64,000 nucleotides of DNA from a bacterium. Its GTDB lineage: Bacteria; Zixibacteria; MSB-5A5; GN15; FEB-12. Shown here one piece after another: positions 37,240 to 46,048 of the stretch (position 1 is its first letter; each line of letters begins with the position of its first letter). The notes beneath the pieces were generated by a model. That model did no database searches. It had not been told where the DNA came from and saw only the letters and a program-made list of their open reading frames with translations. The position numbers and the translations under genes are program-made. The stretch covers positions 310,001 to 374,000 of the forward strand of contig JADJGQ010000002.1 in assembly GCA_016708025.1 (NCBI GenBank), read 5' to 3'.

Positions 37240-38132
37240 CAGACTGCTTCCTTCTTGACCATCTCGATCCGAGCGAGAAAGATCTCTTCCAGGGTCATTC
37301 GTTGAATTTCAAGTACTGTAGCTTTGGTTTCTTTTAGGTCGGCAATCAGTCCTTCCGAGTACTGGCCGGTGGTGAGGATAGCGGTTCTCCCGCTCCGCGA
37401 GAGCATGTCACAGCCGCTCCGTACAGGAATGGCCGTTTGTGGATCGACTTCAAGCCGAATGCGCCGCCATCGCTCTAGGAAGGACTCTTTGTCGTCCGAA
37501 TCCAGGATCTTTCCGCCATAGATGAGGGCGATCTTATCAGAGATCTGCTCGACATCCTGTGTGTTGTGTGAAGACATCAGGATCGTATGTTCTTCATTGC
37601 GCACAACCTCCATCAATTCTGACAGAACTTCCTGTCGGACGACCGGATCAAGTCCTGTGGTCGGTTCGTCGAGGATCAGCAATCTGGGGTGACGTGCCAG
37701 GACCAACAGCAGGGAAGTTTTGACGGCCTGCCCTCGGGATAATCCCTTGACCTTCTGATCCGGCTTTAGATCAAATCGCTTGAGTAGTTTCTCGGCATGT
37801 CCCTTATCCCAGGATTTATAGATCGACGCGACAAAATCCATATGCCAACGAATGCTGGCTCCGGCATAGAGGCGCATATCTTCAGAGACAAATCCAACAT
37901 CGAGCTTCACCGCATGTTGATGTGCTGGCATCGCCTTGCCCAGAACTTCAACTTCGCCGGAATCATGACGGACCAGTCCCATGAGAATGCGGATGGTGGT
38001 CGATTTTCCAGCACCGTTCGGCCCGATGAATCCCATGATGCAGCCGGTGGGAAGGTTCAAGGAGAGACTGTCCAGCTTAAAATGCTGGTAGGACTTGTCT
38101 ACCGCTCGAAGATCAAAAGCATATGCACTCAT
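37239..38132 (-). CDS. ABC transporter ATP-binding protein
   Basis: A 297-residue ATPase. Walker A is GPNGAGKST, the signature motif is a variant LSRGQ (GLSRGQAVKTSL), Walker B is LLILDEPTTGLDP and the H-loop is SSHNT. The C-terminal 80 residues form the extra domain usual in ABC-2 exporters. It is coupled to the permease gene downstream and starts 4 nt after the GntR regulator gene. Confidence 0.94.
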   Translation of the reverse strand: MSAYAFDLRAVDKSYQHFKLDSLSLNLPTGCIMGFIGPNGAGKSTTIRILMGLVRHDSGEVEVLGKAMPAHQHAVKLDVGFVSEDMRLYAGASIRWHMDFVASIYKSWDKGHAEKLLKRFDLKPDQKVKGLSRGQAVKTSLLLVLARHPRLLILDEPTTGLDPVVRQEVLSELMEVVRNEEHTILMSSHNTQDVEQISDKIALIYGGKILDSDDKESFLERWRRIRLEVDPQTAIPVRSGCDMLSRSGRTAILTTGQYSEGLIADLKETKATVLEIQRMTLEEIFLARIEMVKKEAV

Positions 38133-38136
38133 ATTG

Positions 38137-38529
38137 CTACTTCTCCTGTTTTGCCTGTTGCTGCACGTTTCTCAAGGCCTCGGCGATATCGCGCGCACTC
38201 CACCCCAACGCCAGCGCGAGCTCCGCAGCTGCACGCAAATGGCGATATAGTTCTTCTTCTTGCATGCGGCTACCGAGATCAGGCACGCTGTCCGCAATAC
38301 AAGAACCTTTTCCTTGATTGGTGACAATGATCCCCGCCTGTTCTAATTCCGCATAGGCGCGCTTCACCGTGATGACGCTCACCTTCAGATCAGCCGCCAA
38401 TCCGCGAATGGAAGGGATCTCCTGTCCCGGCGCCCAATCACCTGAAGCGACGCGCTGCTTCACCTGATCGACGATTTGCAGGTACATGGGACGGTCACTC
38501 GTTTGGCTGAGTATCAGCCAACTGTGCAT
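38137..38529 (-). CDS. GntR-family (YtrA subfamily) transcriptional regulator
   Basis: A 130-residue regulator. The N-terminal winged helix has the family pattern PMYLQIVDQVKQRVASG, IPSIRGLA, VSVITVKRAYAELE and GIIVTNQGKGS. A short C-terminal helical tail (about 85-130) replaces a ligand-binding domain, which is diagnostic of YtrA. It probably represses its own operon with the two ABC genes. The ATG at 38529 gives the usual N-terminus; ATG 38535 and GTG 38541 are in-frame alternatives. All of these starts fall within or just beside the 20-bp palindrome, and no Shine-Dalgarno is present, so the mRNA may be leaderless. Confidence 0.92.
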   Translation of the reverse strand: MHSWLILSQTSDRPMYLQIVDQVKQRVASGDWAPGQEIPSIRGLAADLKVSVITVKRAYAELEQAGIIVTNQGKGSCIADSVPDLGSRMQEEELYRHLRAAAELALALGWSARDIAEALRNVQQQAKQEK

Positions 38530-38542
38530 ATGCATATACACA
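38523..38542. promoter_or_regulatory. 20-bp palindrome overlapping the GntR gene start (operator candidate 1)
   Basis: TGTGCATATGCATATACACA matches its own reverse complement at 18 of 20 positions. It covers the predicted transcript start and the start codons of the GntR gene, an ideal place for autorepression by a GntR/YtrA dimer. Confidence 0.7.
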
Positions 38543-38547
38543 GTATA
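38542..38547 (-). promoter_or_regulatory. Candidate -10 box of the GntR-ABC operon
   Basis: On the minus strand this reads TATACT (5/6 match). A TTGAGG lies 19 nt upstream as a possible -35. The predicted start falls about 6-12 nt downstream, essentially at the first ATG codons. Confidence 0.5.
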
Positions 38548-38548
38548 C

Positions 38549-38570
38549 GAGGCGGTTTCGAAATTGCCTC
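38549..38570. promoter_or_regulatory. 22-bp imperfect palindrome in the GntR promoter spacer (operator candidate 2)
   Basis: Outer arms GAGGC (38549-38553) and GCCTC (38566-38570) flank the core TTTCGAAA (38556-38563); 18 of 22 positions are symmetric. It lies between the -35 and -10 boxes and differs in sequence from operator candidate 1, so it may bind a second regulator. Confidence 0.5.
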
Positions 38571-38695
38571 AAAGAAAATGCAGGCGTTCTGGTTTTTTTT
38601 TCGCGGGACGAATATCGGCAGGAGAGGGGGTCCTCATCAGGTCAATGTGAATCTTTGAACAAGCAAGAAAGAGCGAGGCAGCTTTCGCATGTTGC

Positions 38696-38724
38696 TTGCA
38701 ATATTGACTATCATTGTCTATTAT
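38696..38724 (+). promoter_or_regulatory. Candidate promoter of the six-repeat kinase gene
   Basis: TTGCAA (38696-38701), a 17-nt spacer and TATTAT (38719-38724, 5/6). The predicted start near 38731 gives a leader of about 45 nt before the ATG at 38775. Confidence 0.5.
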
Positions 38725-38774
38725 TGAAATCGCACTTCGAAACCGGATTATAACCAACGGGCCAGACCATACAC

Positions 38775-41700
38775 ATGACAGACCACAAGCCGCAGGAACA
38801 AGAAGCACGCAAAGTCTATGATCTCTATTGGGAGAGCTATTTAAAGGGAGATGTAGCGACGTTTCTGTCGGTCGTGGATGAAGACGTGACTCTGATCGGC
38901 ACTGCCGAGATCGAACTCTGCTTCAATAAAGCGGAGATCTTAGCGTTTGTGCATGCGACGATCGAACAAATCTCAGGCAAGGTCGAAATGCGGGAGCGAG
39001 ATATTCGAGTCGCCTCGGTCAACGACCTGGTCCGGATCGACGAGTTCTCGGATATGTATGTCCTCATTGACAATCAGTGGACGTTTTACGCCAAGATACG
39101 ACTTTCGACTTTTCTACGCCAGATCGGCGACCAATGGAAGGTATTCCATCAGCATGGCTCCTTTCCCGACCCCCGGGCCCAAGCGGGAGCGACCATTGCG
39201 CCGGAGCAGATCAAGCAGGAGAATTACCAGCTTCGCGAGGCGATTCAGCGCCGGACCGTAGAGCTTGAGAGCAAAAACCGGGAACTGGCAGTCGAAGCTT
39301 GCCTGGAGCGGGTGCGAACCCGGGCGATCGCTATGAAGAAGCCGGAAGACCTGTTGGGGGTCTGTGAAGTGCTCTTCAAAGAACTGTCCTCTCTTGGATT
39401 TGACGCTCTTCGCAATGCAATGATCGATATTTATCACGATGACCAGCGGTACTTCCTCAACTACGACTATTCAGATCAGCTCGGAAACAGCATAACCAGA
39501 ATTCCATACAACATTCACCCGGTCGTGGAACGTCACCTCAAACTGATCCGCGGTGCACATGATGCTTTCGAAGAGATAATCTTCACGGGAAAAGAACTGG
39601 ACGACTGGAAGGAGTTTCGACGTCGCAACGGAGAGCAAGATGATCCCCGGCTCGATCAACATCCCGCACTCTACTACTATTTCTACTCCATCGGACTCGG
39701 GGATATCGGCATCTCGTCATTCGAGCCGATCGGCGAAGCCAAGCGTGAGATACTTATACGTTTTCGCAATGTCTTCGACCTTGCGTATCGACGGTTTGTC
39801 GATATCGAACAGGCGGAAGCACACGCCAAAGAGGTGCGGATCGAATTATCATTGGAGAGAGTCCGTGCCCGATCACTGGCGATGCATCGAAGCGATGAAC
39901 TGGTCGAGGCTTCGGATGTTTTCTTCGAACAACTGGCGTCGCTTGGCATTGAGGCGATCAGAACCGGTGTCGGTACTTTCAATGAGTCCGCAGAGACGAT
40001 CGAGGTCTGGTCCCGGTCACAGTCAAGCGGCAAATCCGGGAAGCAAATCCTTGGCGAAGTACCCAGAGCTGCGCATCCGTTTTTTGATCGCTGCTTTGAG
40101 GCCTGGAAAAACAAGGAACCGTACTTCTTCCAGGAGTTTAATGGCGACGAAGTTGAGGCATACTATCGTCACATGGCGGGGGTCGTCTCATATCAGCCAG
40201 CCAGTTCGTACAATTCACGTGAAGTCTTCTATACCTTCTTTTTCGCGGAAGGCTCCCTGAATGTCGTCAGACAAGAACGGCTGAACGATGACGAGCTGCA
40301 TATCATGCAGCGGTTTGCTTCGGTCTTTGGGCAGATCTATCGCCGTTTTCTTGACCTGAAGCAGGCTGAAGCTCAGACCCGCGAGGCGCAGATCGAAGCT
40401 GCCCTCGAGCGGGTGCGAAGTCGCACAATGGCAATGCAGCGAAGTGACGAGCTGATCGAAACCTCGTTCGTGCTGTTCGAACAACTAAGGCAACTGGGGG
40501 AAGTGGGCGAACAGGTCTCAATCGGGATTATCGATGACGATGCAGGCACTATGGAGATGTTTGCAACAAGTCACGGCAATCAATGGAAACGCTCGACTCT
40601 ACTTCCATATAATGAGCACGACGTGATGAGGAGAATTCACCGTGCATGGAAAGAAGGGAAAGGGTCATTGGTCATCGATTTGTCTGGTGATGCACTGATC
40701 GACTATAATACCTGGCGGAAACAACTGAGAGACATCAAGAACGTGACCGGAATGACCTTCACGCATGAGCGCTGGGTCATCCACTCGGCGTTCTTCTCCA
40801 AAGGTAACCTCTCCTTTTCGACCAGCGAACCTCGACCACCAGAGATCATCCAACTCCTCGAGCGCTTTGCCTCGGTCTTTGACCTGACCTACACTCGCTT
40901 TCTCGACCTGAAACAGGCTGAAGCTCAAACCCGCGAGGCCCAGATCGAGGCCGCCCTCGAGCGGGTGCGAAGTCGCACCATGGCGATGCAGAAGAGTAGC
41001 GAGCTTTCGGAAACATCCTTTGTTCTTTTCGAGCAGTTCATGCAACTGGGAGAGATCGGCGACCAGATCTCCATTGGAATTTTCAGCGATGACCAGGAGA
41101 CGCTGGAACTATATGCCACGAGTTTCGGCAACCAGTGGCAGAATCCCCGAAAAGTCCATTTCAATGAGCAAGCCAGTCTTCAAAAACTGTTCGCGGCCTG
41201 GAAGCAGCAGCAGAAGTCTTTAGTGCTTGATTTGGTGGGAGAGGAACTTCGTGAATACAATAAGTTCCGGCTGAGAGTCAGAGGCGGAGATCCCCGAGCC
41301 GAGTTACATGTGGATACAGATCGCTGGGTGATCCATGCAGCCTTCTTTTCCAAAGGCATACTGGCATTCTCAACCGATCATCCGCGATCCGAGCAGGTGG
41401 TCCAACTCCTCGAGCGCTTTGCCTCGGTCTTTGACCTGACCTACACCCGCTTTCTCGATCTGAAACAGGCCGAGGCACAGGCGCGCGAAGCCACTATCGA
41501 GGCAGCGCTGGAGCGTGTGCGTTCGAAAGCGATGGCGATGCGTACCAGCAACGATCTGTCGGTTACCTCCGGGCTAGTTTTCACGGAATTGCGGAAACTG
41601 GGGATCACGTCGGTTCGCTGTGGCGTGGTACTGTTGACCAAGCAATCCCACGATGGATCGCTCTACTTCACCTCCACCTCCCGGGAGAGTGATACTCTTG

Positions 41701-41966
41701 CCCATGTTGGAATTATCTCTCTGACTGGTCATCCGTCGCTGGAGAAGCAATACCAGCAGTGGCTAAAGCAAGAAGACTACCTGGTCACGCTGAAAACGAA
41801 GAACTGCTATCGTACTACGAATGGCTGCACCGGCAGAACCCTGTTCCCTTTGTTTCAGGTGATCAGCGAGAGAAAGTCGAGCATGGTTACTACCTCTACT
41901 TCTCAGAAGGGCAATTCTACGCCTGGACGCAGGAGCAGTACACTGATGAACAGCTGGCGGTGCTAA
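38775..41966 (+). CDS. 5' fragment of the six-repeat kinase: NTF2-like domain plus repeats 1 to 5
   Basis: The open frame from the ATG at 38775. After the break at about 41795 the last ~55 residues are out-of-frame. It encodes the NTF2-like domain, repeats 1 to 4 and the first half of repeat 5. The Shine-Dalgarno is weak. Confidence 0.75.
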   Translation: MTDHKPQEQEARKVYDLYWESYLKGDVATFLSVVDEDVTLIGTAEIELCFNKAEILAFVHATIEQISGKVEMRERDIRVASVNDLVRIDEFSDMYVLIDNQWTFYAKIRLSTFLRQIGDQWKVFHQHGSFPDPRAQAGATIAPEQIKQENYQLREAIQRRTVELESKNRELAVEACLERVRTRAIAMKKPEDLLGVCEVLFKELSSLGFDALRNAMIDIYHDDQRYFLNYDYSDQLGNSITRIPYNIHPVVERHLKLIRGAHDAFEEIIFTGKELDDWKEFRRRNGEQDDPRLDQHPALYYYFYSIGLGDIGISSFEPIGEAKREILIRFRNVFDLAYRRFVDIEQAEAHAKEVRIELSLERVRARSLAMHRSDELVEASDVFFEQLASLGIEAIRTGVGTFNESAETIEVWSRSQSSGKSGKQILGEVPRAAHPFFDRCFEAWKNKEPYFFQEFNGDEVEAYYRHMAGVVSYQPASSYNSREVFYTFFFAEGSLNVVRQERLNDDELHIMQRFASVFGQIYRRFLDLKQAEAQTREAQIEAALERVRSRTMAMQRSDELIETSFVLFEQLRQLGEVGEQVSIGIIDDDAGTMEMFATSHGNQWKRSTLLPYNEHDVMRRIHRAWKEGKGSLVIDLSGDALIDYNTWRKQLRDIKNVTGMTFTHERWVIHSAFFSKGNLSFSTSEPRPPEIIQLLERFASVFDLTYTRFLDLKQAEAQTREAQIEAALERVRSRTMAMQKSSELSETSFVLFEQFMQLGEIGDQISIGIFSDDQETLELYATSFGNQWQNPRKVHFNEQASLQKLFAAWKQQQKSLVLDLVGEELREYNKFRLRVRGGDPRAELHVDTDRWVIHAAFFSKGILAFSTDHPRSEQVVQLLERFASVFDLTYTRFLDLKQAEAQAREATIEAALERVRSKAMAMRTSNDLSVTSGLVFTELRKLGITSVRCGVVLLTKQSHDGSLYFTSTSRESDTLAHVGIISLTGHPSLEKQYQQWLKQEDYLVTLKTKNCYRTTNGCTGRTLFPLFQVISERKSSMVTTSTSQKGNSTPGRRSSTLMNSWRC

Positions 41967-42600
41967 ACCGCTTCAAAGGGATCATCGAACTAACATTCAG
42001 AAGATACCTTGAACTCCAGCGCGCTGAAGAACAGGCTCGCGAAGCACAGATTGAAGCAAGCCTGGAGCGGGTGCGAAGTCGCACGCTGGCGATGCAGCGA
42101 TCCGATGAATTGGCCGAAACGGCGGCGGTTCTCTTCAGACAACTGATCGCCCTGGGGATCGCACCAAACCGCCTCTATATCACGGTCATCAAGGATGATT
42201 CCGGCAACGCCGAATTCTGGATCACCGATGAAGACGGAAGCAGAGTGAATTCGGGCTTCGCCACCAACCTGGAGAGCAACGGCACATTTCGCAAGATGTT
42301 CGCTGGGTGGAAAGAGGGAAGAACATCAATCACGATCGACATGCAGGGAGAAGAGCTGCAGGAATATTTCCAGCAGTTGGCGAAACTGAATGTCCCGTTC
42401 AAAGGGGGACTCTCGCAAACGCGTCGGGTCCAGACGATCGCCTACTTCTCCAGAGGATTCTTGGGAATCGCCTCTCCCGATGAACAACCGGTAGAGACCA
42501 TTCTTCTACTGGAGCGATTTGCAGCGGTCTTTAATCTTACGTTCACCCGTTTCAACGATCTGAAACTGGCCGAGGCTCAGGCGCATCAGGCGCACCTTGA
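39290..42600 (+). repeat. Six tandem coding repeats of about 552 bp
   Basis: Units open near 39303, 39853, 40405, 40956, 41508 and 42063 (spacing about 550-555 bp). Each has a helix with LERVR, a GAF-like alpha/beta body and a closing FxxVFxLxYxRFLDLKQAEA helix that runs into the next unit. At the DNA level, 40362-40445 and 40914-40997 differ at only about seven positions, and 40849-40916 and 41401-41468 at two, which points to recent duplication or gene conversion. Confidence 0.85.
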
Positions 42601-43468
42601 CCTGATCCAGTTGCAGACCGAGAAGAAACGTGCCGAGGACGCTCTCTCTGAACTGCGCGACACGCAGGTTCAACTACTCCAGCAGGAGAAACTCGCCTCT
42701 CTCGGCCAGCTCACTGCCGGCATTGCACACGAGATCAAAAACCCCCTCAACTTCGTGAATAACTTCTCCTCGGTTTCGATGGAATTGCTTGATGAAGTGA
42801 TACAAGAGATCGAATCATCTGCGCCCGATCTCAAGAAGGGGGATGTCCCGCTTCTGTTGACGGATATCCGTACCAACCTGACTAAGATCATTCAACATGG
42901 CACGCGCGCGGATGGGATTGTCAAGTCGATGCTGCAGCACTCGCGCGGCGGCAGCGGCAAGCGAGAACCGATTGACCTAAATGCGCTGGTCAAAGAGTAC
43001 GCCAATCTCGCCTTTCATGGCATGAGGGCAGGCAAGAATCCGATCAATGTCGATATCGTCCTTGATCTCCAGGATCCGGTCGGGATGGTCTCGGTGATCG
43101 CTGAGGATTTCAGCCGGGTGATCATCAATCTCTGCCAGAACGCCTTTGATGCCATGCGGGACAAGTTGAACGGAGAAAGCAAGCAGACAGGCTCACATTC
43201 GTACCTCCCCAAACTGACCGTGCGAACCCGTCGGGAAACCAATCGAGTGCTGGTTGAGGTCGGCGACAACGGTCCGGGAATTCCGGACAGCATCAAGGAT
43301 AAGATCCTTCAGCCCTTCTTTACGACGAAAAAGGGGACCCAGGGGACCGGACTCGGGCTGTCTATCACCAATGATATCGTCAAGGCCCACGGCGGCGTAC
43401 TGAACATAGAATCTAATGAGGACGGCGGCGCTACCTTTGTGGTCGCTTTGCCGGCTGACCCCCACTGA
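41759..43468 (+). CDS. 3' fragment of the six-repeat kinase: end of repeat 5, repeat 6, HisKA and HATPase
   Basis: This frame becomes meaningful from about 41796. It holds the second half of repeat 5, repeat 6, then the histidine kinase core with N box NLCQNAFDAM, G1 DNGPGI and G2 GTGLGLSI. The GTG at 41759 is not a real start; the frame continues the upstream gene. Confidence 0.75.
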   Translation: MAKARRLPGHAENEELLSYYEWLHRQNPVPFVSGDQREKVEHGYYLYFSEGQFYAWTQEQYTDEQLAVLNRFKGIIELTFRRYLELQRAEEQAREAQIEASLERVRSRTLAMQRSDELAETAAVLFRQLIALGIAPNRLYITVIKDDSGNAEFWITDEDGSRVNSGFATNLESNGTFRKMFAGWKEGRTSITIDMQGEELQEYFQQLAKLNVPFKGGLSQTRRVQTIAYFSRGFLGIASPDEQPVETILLLERFAAVFNLTFTRFNDLKLAEAQAHQAHLDLIQLQTEKKRAEDALSELRDTQVQLLQQEKLASLGQLTAGIAHEIKNPLNFVNNFSSVSMELLDEVIQEIESSAPDLKKGDVPLLLTDIRTNLTKIIQHGTRADGIVKSMLQHSRGGSGKREPIDLNALVKEYANLAFHGMRAGKNPINVDIVLDLQDPVGMVSVIAEDFSRVIINLCQNAFDAMRDKLNGESKQTGSHSYLPKLTVRTRRETNRVLVEVGDNGPGIPDSIKDKILQPFFTTKKGTQGTGLGLSITNDIVKAHGGVLNIESNEDGGATFVVALPADPH

Positions 43469-43509
43469 CGAGTGCGCAAAGTAACAGAGAGTGAAATAAA
43501 TATGAAGTT

Positions 43510-43890
43510 TTGGTCGTCGATGATGAACAGGACATCGAGTTGCTCTTTCTGCAGCAATTCAGGAAAGAGATTCGAAGCGGCGAGTTGGAATTGGTTTTCG
43601 CCTTTTCCGGACAAGACGCACTGGCCATTCTGGACAGCTCGCAGCCTCCCGATGTGGTTTATGTTTTTTCGGATATCAATATGCCGGGGATGACCGGGCT
43701 GGAGCTGCTGGAGATCATCACTCAGAAGTATCCGCACATTCATGTCAGCATGATTTCCGCGTATGGCGAAGGCGACAACCACCGGAAGGCGATGGCTTCC
43801 GGCGCCAAAGAATTCTTCACCAAACCGATCGATTTCGGCAGGCTGAAGCAGGAAGTTCATGCTCAGATCGGACAACAGAAACAAGGCTAA
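43510..43890 (+). CDS. Single-domain response regulator
   Basis: A receiver of about 126 residues: VVDDE at the start, FSDINMPGMTG with the phospho-acceptor Asp, ISAYGE and FTKPID. The frame opens at TTG 43510. The natural start is probably ATG 43502, which comes into frame if the TTTT run at 43508-43511 is one base too short (MKFLVVDDE). It lies 33 nt after the six-repeat kinase and 15 nt before the next regulator, so it probably belongs to the same pathway. Confidence 0.85.
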   Translation: MVVDDEQDIELLFLQQFRKEIRSGELELVFAFSGQDALAILDSSQPPDVVYVFSDINMPGMTGLELLEIITQKYPHIHVSMISAYGEGDNHRKAMASGAKEFFTKPIDFGRLKQEVHAQIGQQKQG

Positions 43891-43904
43891 GCGATCGGGA
43901 CGCT

Positions 43905-44501
43905 ATGAAATTGTTCAAGATAATGGTCGTTGACGACGAACCGGATCTGAAGATGCTGATCCTACAGAGATTCAGGAAGCAGATCCAGGCAGAGCTGTAT
44001 GAATTCGTTTTCGCCGAGAATGGCGAAGACGCCTTGAATCAACTTCAGGCTGCCGATGATATCGCGCTGATCCTTTCCGATATCAACATGCCCCGCATGG
44101 ACGGACTGACACTGCTTCAGCGGTTGCAGGAGCGCGGCGACCCGGCACTGAAGACCGTTATCGTATCCGCTTATGGGGATATGGAGAATATCCGGACCGC
44201 CATGAATCGCGGGGCGTTTGATTTCGTCACCAAGCCGATCGACTTCAACGACCTCCATCTGACGATCGAGAAGGGGCTCAAAGAGATCGTTGCTATCAAG
44301 GCCGCGCTCGACGATCGAAAGAGCCTCATGGCGGTGCAGCGCGATCTCTCTACCGCCTCGCGCATCCAGCAGACGATCCTTCCGCAGACCTTTCCGCCGT
44401 TTCCGCATCGGAGCGAATTTTCGATCTATGCGGAGATGCATCCGGCTAAAGATATCGGCGGCGACTTTATGATTTCTTCTTTATCGATGATAGTCACCTA
44501 G
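43905..44501 (+). CDS. 5' fragment: receiver domain and start of PP2C domain
   Basis: 198 codons from the ATG at 43905. The receiver is complete. The phosphatase domain is entered at KDIGGDF and lost at the TTT indel; the last ~9 residues are out of frame. Confidence 0.7.
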   Translation: MKLFKIMVVDDEPDLKMLILQRFRKQIQAELYEFVFAENGEDALNQLQAADDIALILSDINMPRMDGLTLLQRLQERGDPALKTVIVSAYGDMENIRTAMNRGAFDFVTKPIDFNDLHLTIEKGLKEIVAIKAALDDRKSLMAVQRDLSTASRIQQTILPQTFPPFPHRSEFSIYAEMHPAKDIGGDFMISSLSMIVT

Positions 44502-44506
44502 GGTTT

Positions 44507-44887
44507 GTGATCGGCGATGTATCCGGCAAGGGGATAACGGCCGCAATCTATATGGCAGTCGCACGCACTATGATCAAGGGGATCGCCTCGCAATTGCTCG
44601 ATCCGGCGGCTTGCCTTTCCAAAGTCAACAGTATGCTGATCCCGGAGAGTGATGCCAGCATGTTTGTCACCGTATTCTACGGTGTGCTGGATACGAGTAC
44701 TGGTATCATCCGCTATTGTAACGGCGGGCATAACCTTCCGTTTGTGGTGAAGGGGGAGTGGCGCGGTCGCCCAATTGGAGAATGCACCGGGGATATTACT
44801 GGGCAAGTTCGACCAGTTCAGCTTTTGAAGCCAAAGAGATTCAATTCCAGCCGGGTGACCGGATCATCCTCTATACTGACGGCGTGA
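44507..44887 (+). CDS. Middle fragment of the PP2C response regulator
   Basis: Carries IGDVSGKGITAAIY and GGHNLPFVVKG of the phosphatase core. Residues after the GGGGG run at 44752-44756 are out of frame. It is not an independent gene. Confidence 0.5.
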   Translation: MIGDVSGKGITAAIYMAVARTMIKGIASQLLDPAACLSKVNSMLIPESDASMFVTVFYGVLDTSTGIIRYCNGGHNLPFVVKGEWRGRPIGECTGDITGQVRPVQLLKPKRFNSSRVTGSSSILTA

Positions 44888-45075
44888 CTGAGGCGACCAA
44901 CGGATCGCACGAAATGTATATGGAGCCGAGACTGCTCAAGTATCTCGAAGGGAGCAGGCCGGAGAATGTCAACAATCTCGTCCGCGGGGTGATTGTTGAT
45001 GTTCTGCAATATATGGGGAAAGCCGACCAGGCGGATGATATTACGGTGCTGTCACTAGAGTATAAAGGGAAATAA
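44758..45075 (+). CDS. 3' fragment of the PP2C response regulator
   Basis: In frame from about 44826: FEAKEIQFQPGDRI, LYTDGVTEATN and ADDITVLSLEYKGK, the normal C-terminal end of SpoIIE-type phosphatases. The codons before 44826 are out of frame. Confidence 0.5.
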   Translation: MARSPNWRMHRGYYWASSTSSAFEAKEIQFQPGDRIILYTDGVTEATNGSHEMYMEPRLLKYLEGSRPENVNNLVRGVIVDVLQYMGKADQADDITVLSLEYKGK

Positions 45076-45152
45076 CCTCTGACTTGGCAACGCGTGCCAC
45101 CCATCTTCTCAGCAAAGTATCAACGATGACTGGATGAGAGCGATGGGTAATC

Positions 45153-45536
45153 TTACCGGCCCGTACTACCGACTGTCGATTCTTCGGTGTCCATCATCTT
45201 GACCGCATACTCGGCCTGAACAAGGAGGAGGAGCAGTTCAACATCTTCGGACAACTGCGCAAATTGGAAGCCGGCATCAAAGACATCCTTCTTTGCCGTT
45301 TTCGTCTTCCAACGGCAGCAAGCTTCCAATTCTACTGATCTTTTCCCCATGATGGCCCGCGGAAGGACCAGTTTCAACTTGTAGATATTTCCCTGAGTGA
45401 ACGGTCCTTTACCGGTCAATTTCATTCCATGCACTGAGAGATCGCGAAGAAACCCCAGCGTCAGACAACTAACGCGGTCTTTTACCGGGAGGACATCCGG
45501 GGCATAGATTCGTCGATCTTTTCTTTTGTTGGTCAT
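45153..45536 (-). CDS. PilZ-domain protein
   Basis: A 127-residue PilZ protein. The motifs of the c-di-GMP-binding fold are present: an N-terminal RKDRR, then DLSVHGMKL (the D/NxSxxG box) and a late FDAGFQF strand. Such proteins act as c-di-GMP effectors on motility, secretion or envelope functions. I start at ATG 45536 (GGTGA about 8 nt upstream); a GTG at 45548 would add four residues. It is convergent with the PP2C regulator and divergent from the heme-sensor kinase. No diguanylate cyclase is present in this window. Confidence 0.88.
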   Translation of the reverse strand: MTNKRKDRRIYAPDVLPVKDRVSCLTLGFLRDLSVHGMKLTGKGPFTQGNIYKLKLVLPRAIMGKRSVELEACCRWKTKTAKKDVFDAGFQFAQLSEDVELLLLLVQAEYAVKMMDTEESTVGSTGR

Positions 45537-46048
45537 TGTAATCGTCACCAGTCGGAAAGAGATGGTTCATTCGTAGAAATCGGCATTGGCGGTCGATGCT
45601 TTAGGATTCGCGCAGTAAAATCGGGGGCTATTCTGTCTTCCGCTCTGCTTGTATTGCCTTGCCTGACAGCCGGTTGATTCCTGTGCCTGTTAACTTTTTG
45701 CACAGCTTGCCGATACTAGTTGACGGGCTTATCCATGATGATATTCGCTCAACTTGGGTGAAAAACGTGGATACCGGTTATATACAGAGGATCAGCTAAC
45801 GTGCTCTCTCGTAATTCACTCCAGACCGTGGCTTCGCTGAAATACGCATTGCTCCTGGCCCTTGCATGGACCGCAGCAGTCGCGGCATCAATGGTCTGGA
45901 ACTATCATAGCCAGCACGAAGGAGTGATCGAACTCGGGAGGCGGCACGATCACAGATCGCCGAAGATCTGATCTATATCCAGTGGGGTGATTCGACTGCC
46001 AATCCAACAAGCATTGATACCTCGTACCAGACATATCGGGTCCATCGA

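Larger units (their letters stand above)
38775..43468 (+). pseudogene. Sensor histidine kinase with NTF2-like domain and six tandem sensor repeats (one frameshift)
   Basis: One locus of about 1563 codons, read in two frames. It joins at the AAAA run 41793-41796: one extra A restores YLVTLKNEELLSYYEW. Order: an NTF2/SnoaL-like domain (first ~135 residues), a coiled coil, six ~184-residue repeats each opening with an LERVRxRxxAM helix, then HisKA (IAHEIKNPLNFVNNF, His near 42727) and HATPase (GDNGPGIPD, GTGLGLSI). No TM helices are seen, so it should be cytoplasmic. The two response regulators directly downstream are likely partners. Motifs are intact on both sides of the break, so I think the frameshift is a sequencing error rather than decay. 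Confidence 0.85.
43905..45075 (+). pseudogene. Response regulator with PP2C/SpoIIE phosphatase domain (three indels)
   Basis: A locus of about 390 codons. The receiver (43905 to about 44270) has LSDINMPRMDG and VTKPID, followed by a helical linker and a PPM/SpoIIE phosphatase with GGDFYD, GDVSGKG, GGHNLPF, YTDGVTE and DDITVLSL. Frame breaks: TTT at 44466-44468 (one T short), GGGGG at 44752-44756 (one G long) and TTTT at 44823-44826 (one T long). Correcting them gives a continuous family-typical protein. It is a second RsbU-like enzyme, but no RsbW or STAS partner lies beside it. Confidence 0.85.

Noticed and set aside
41793..41796. Programmed -1 frameshifting at the kinase break
   Set aside because: The site is not a proper X XXY YYZ heptamer, and many similar homopolymer breaks of both signs occur nearby, which fits sequence error better.
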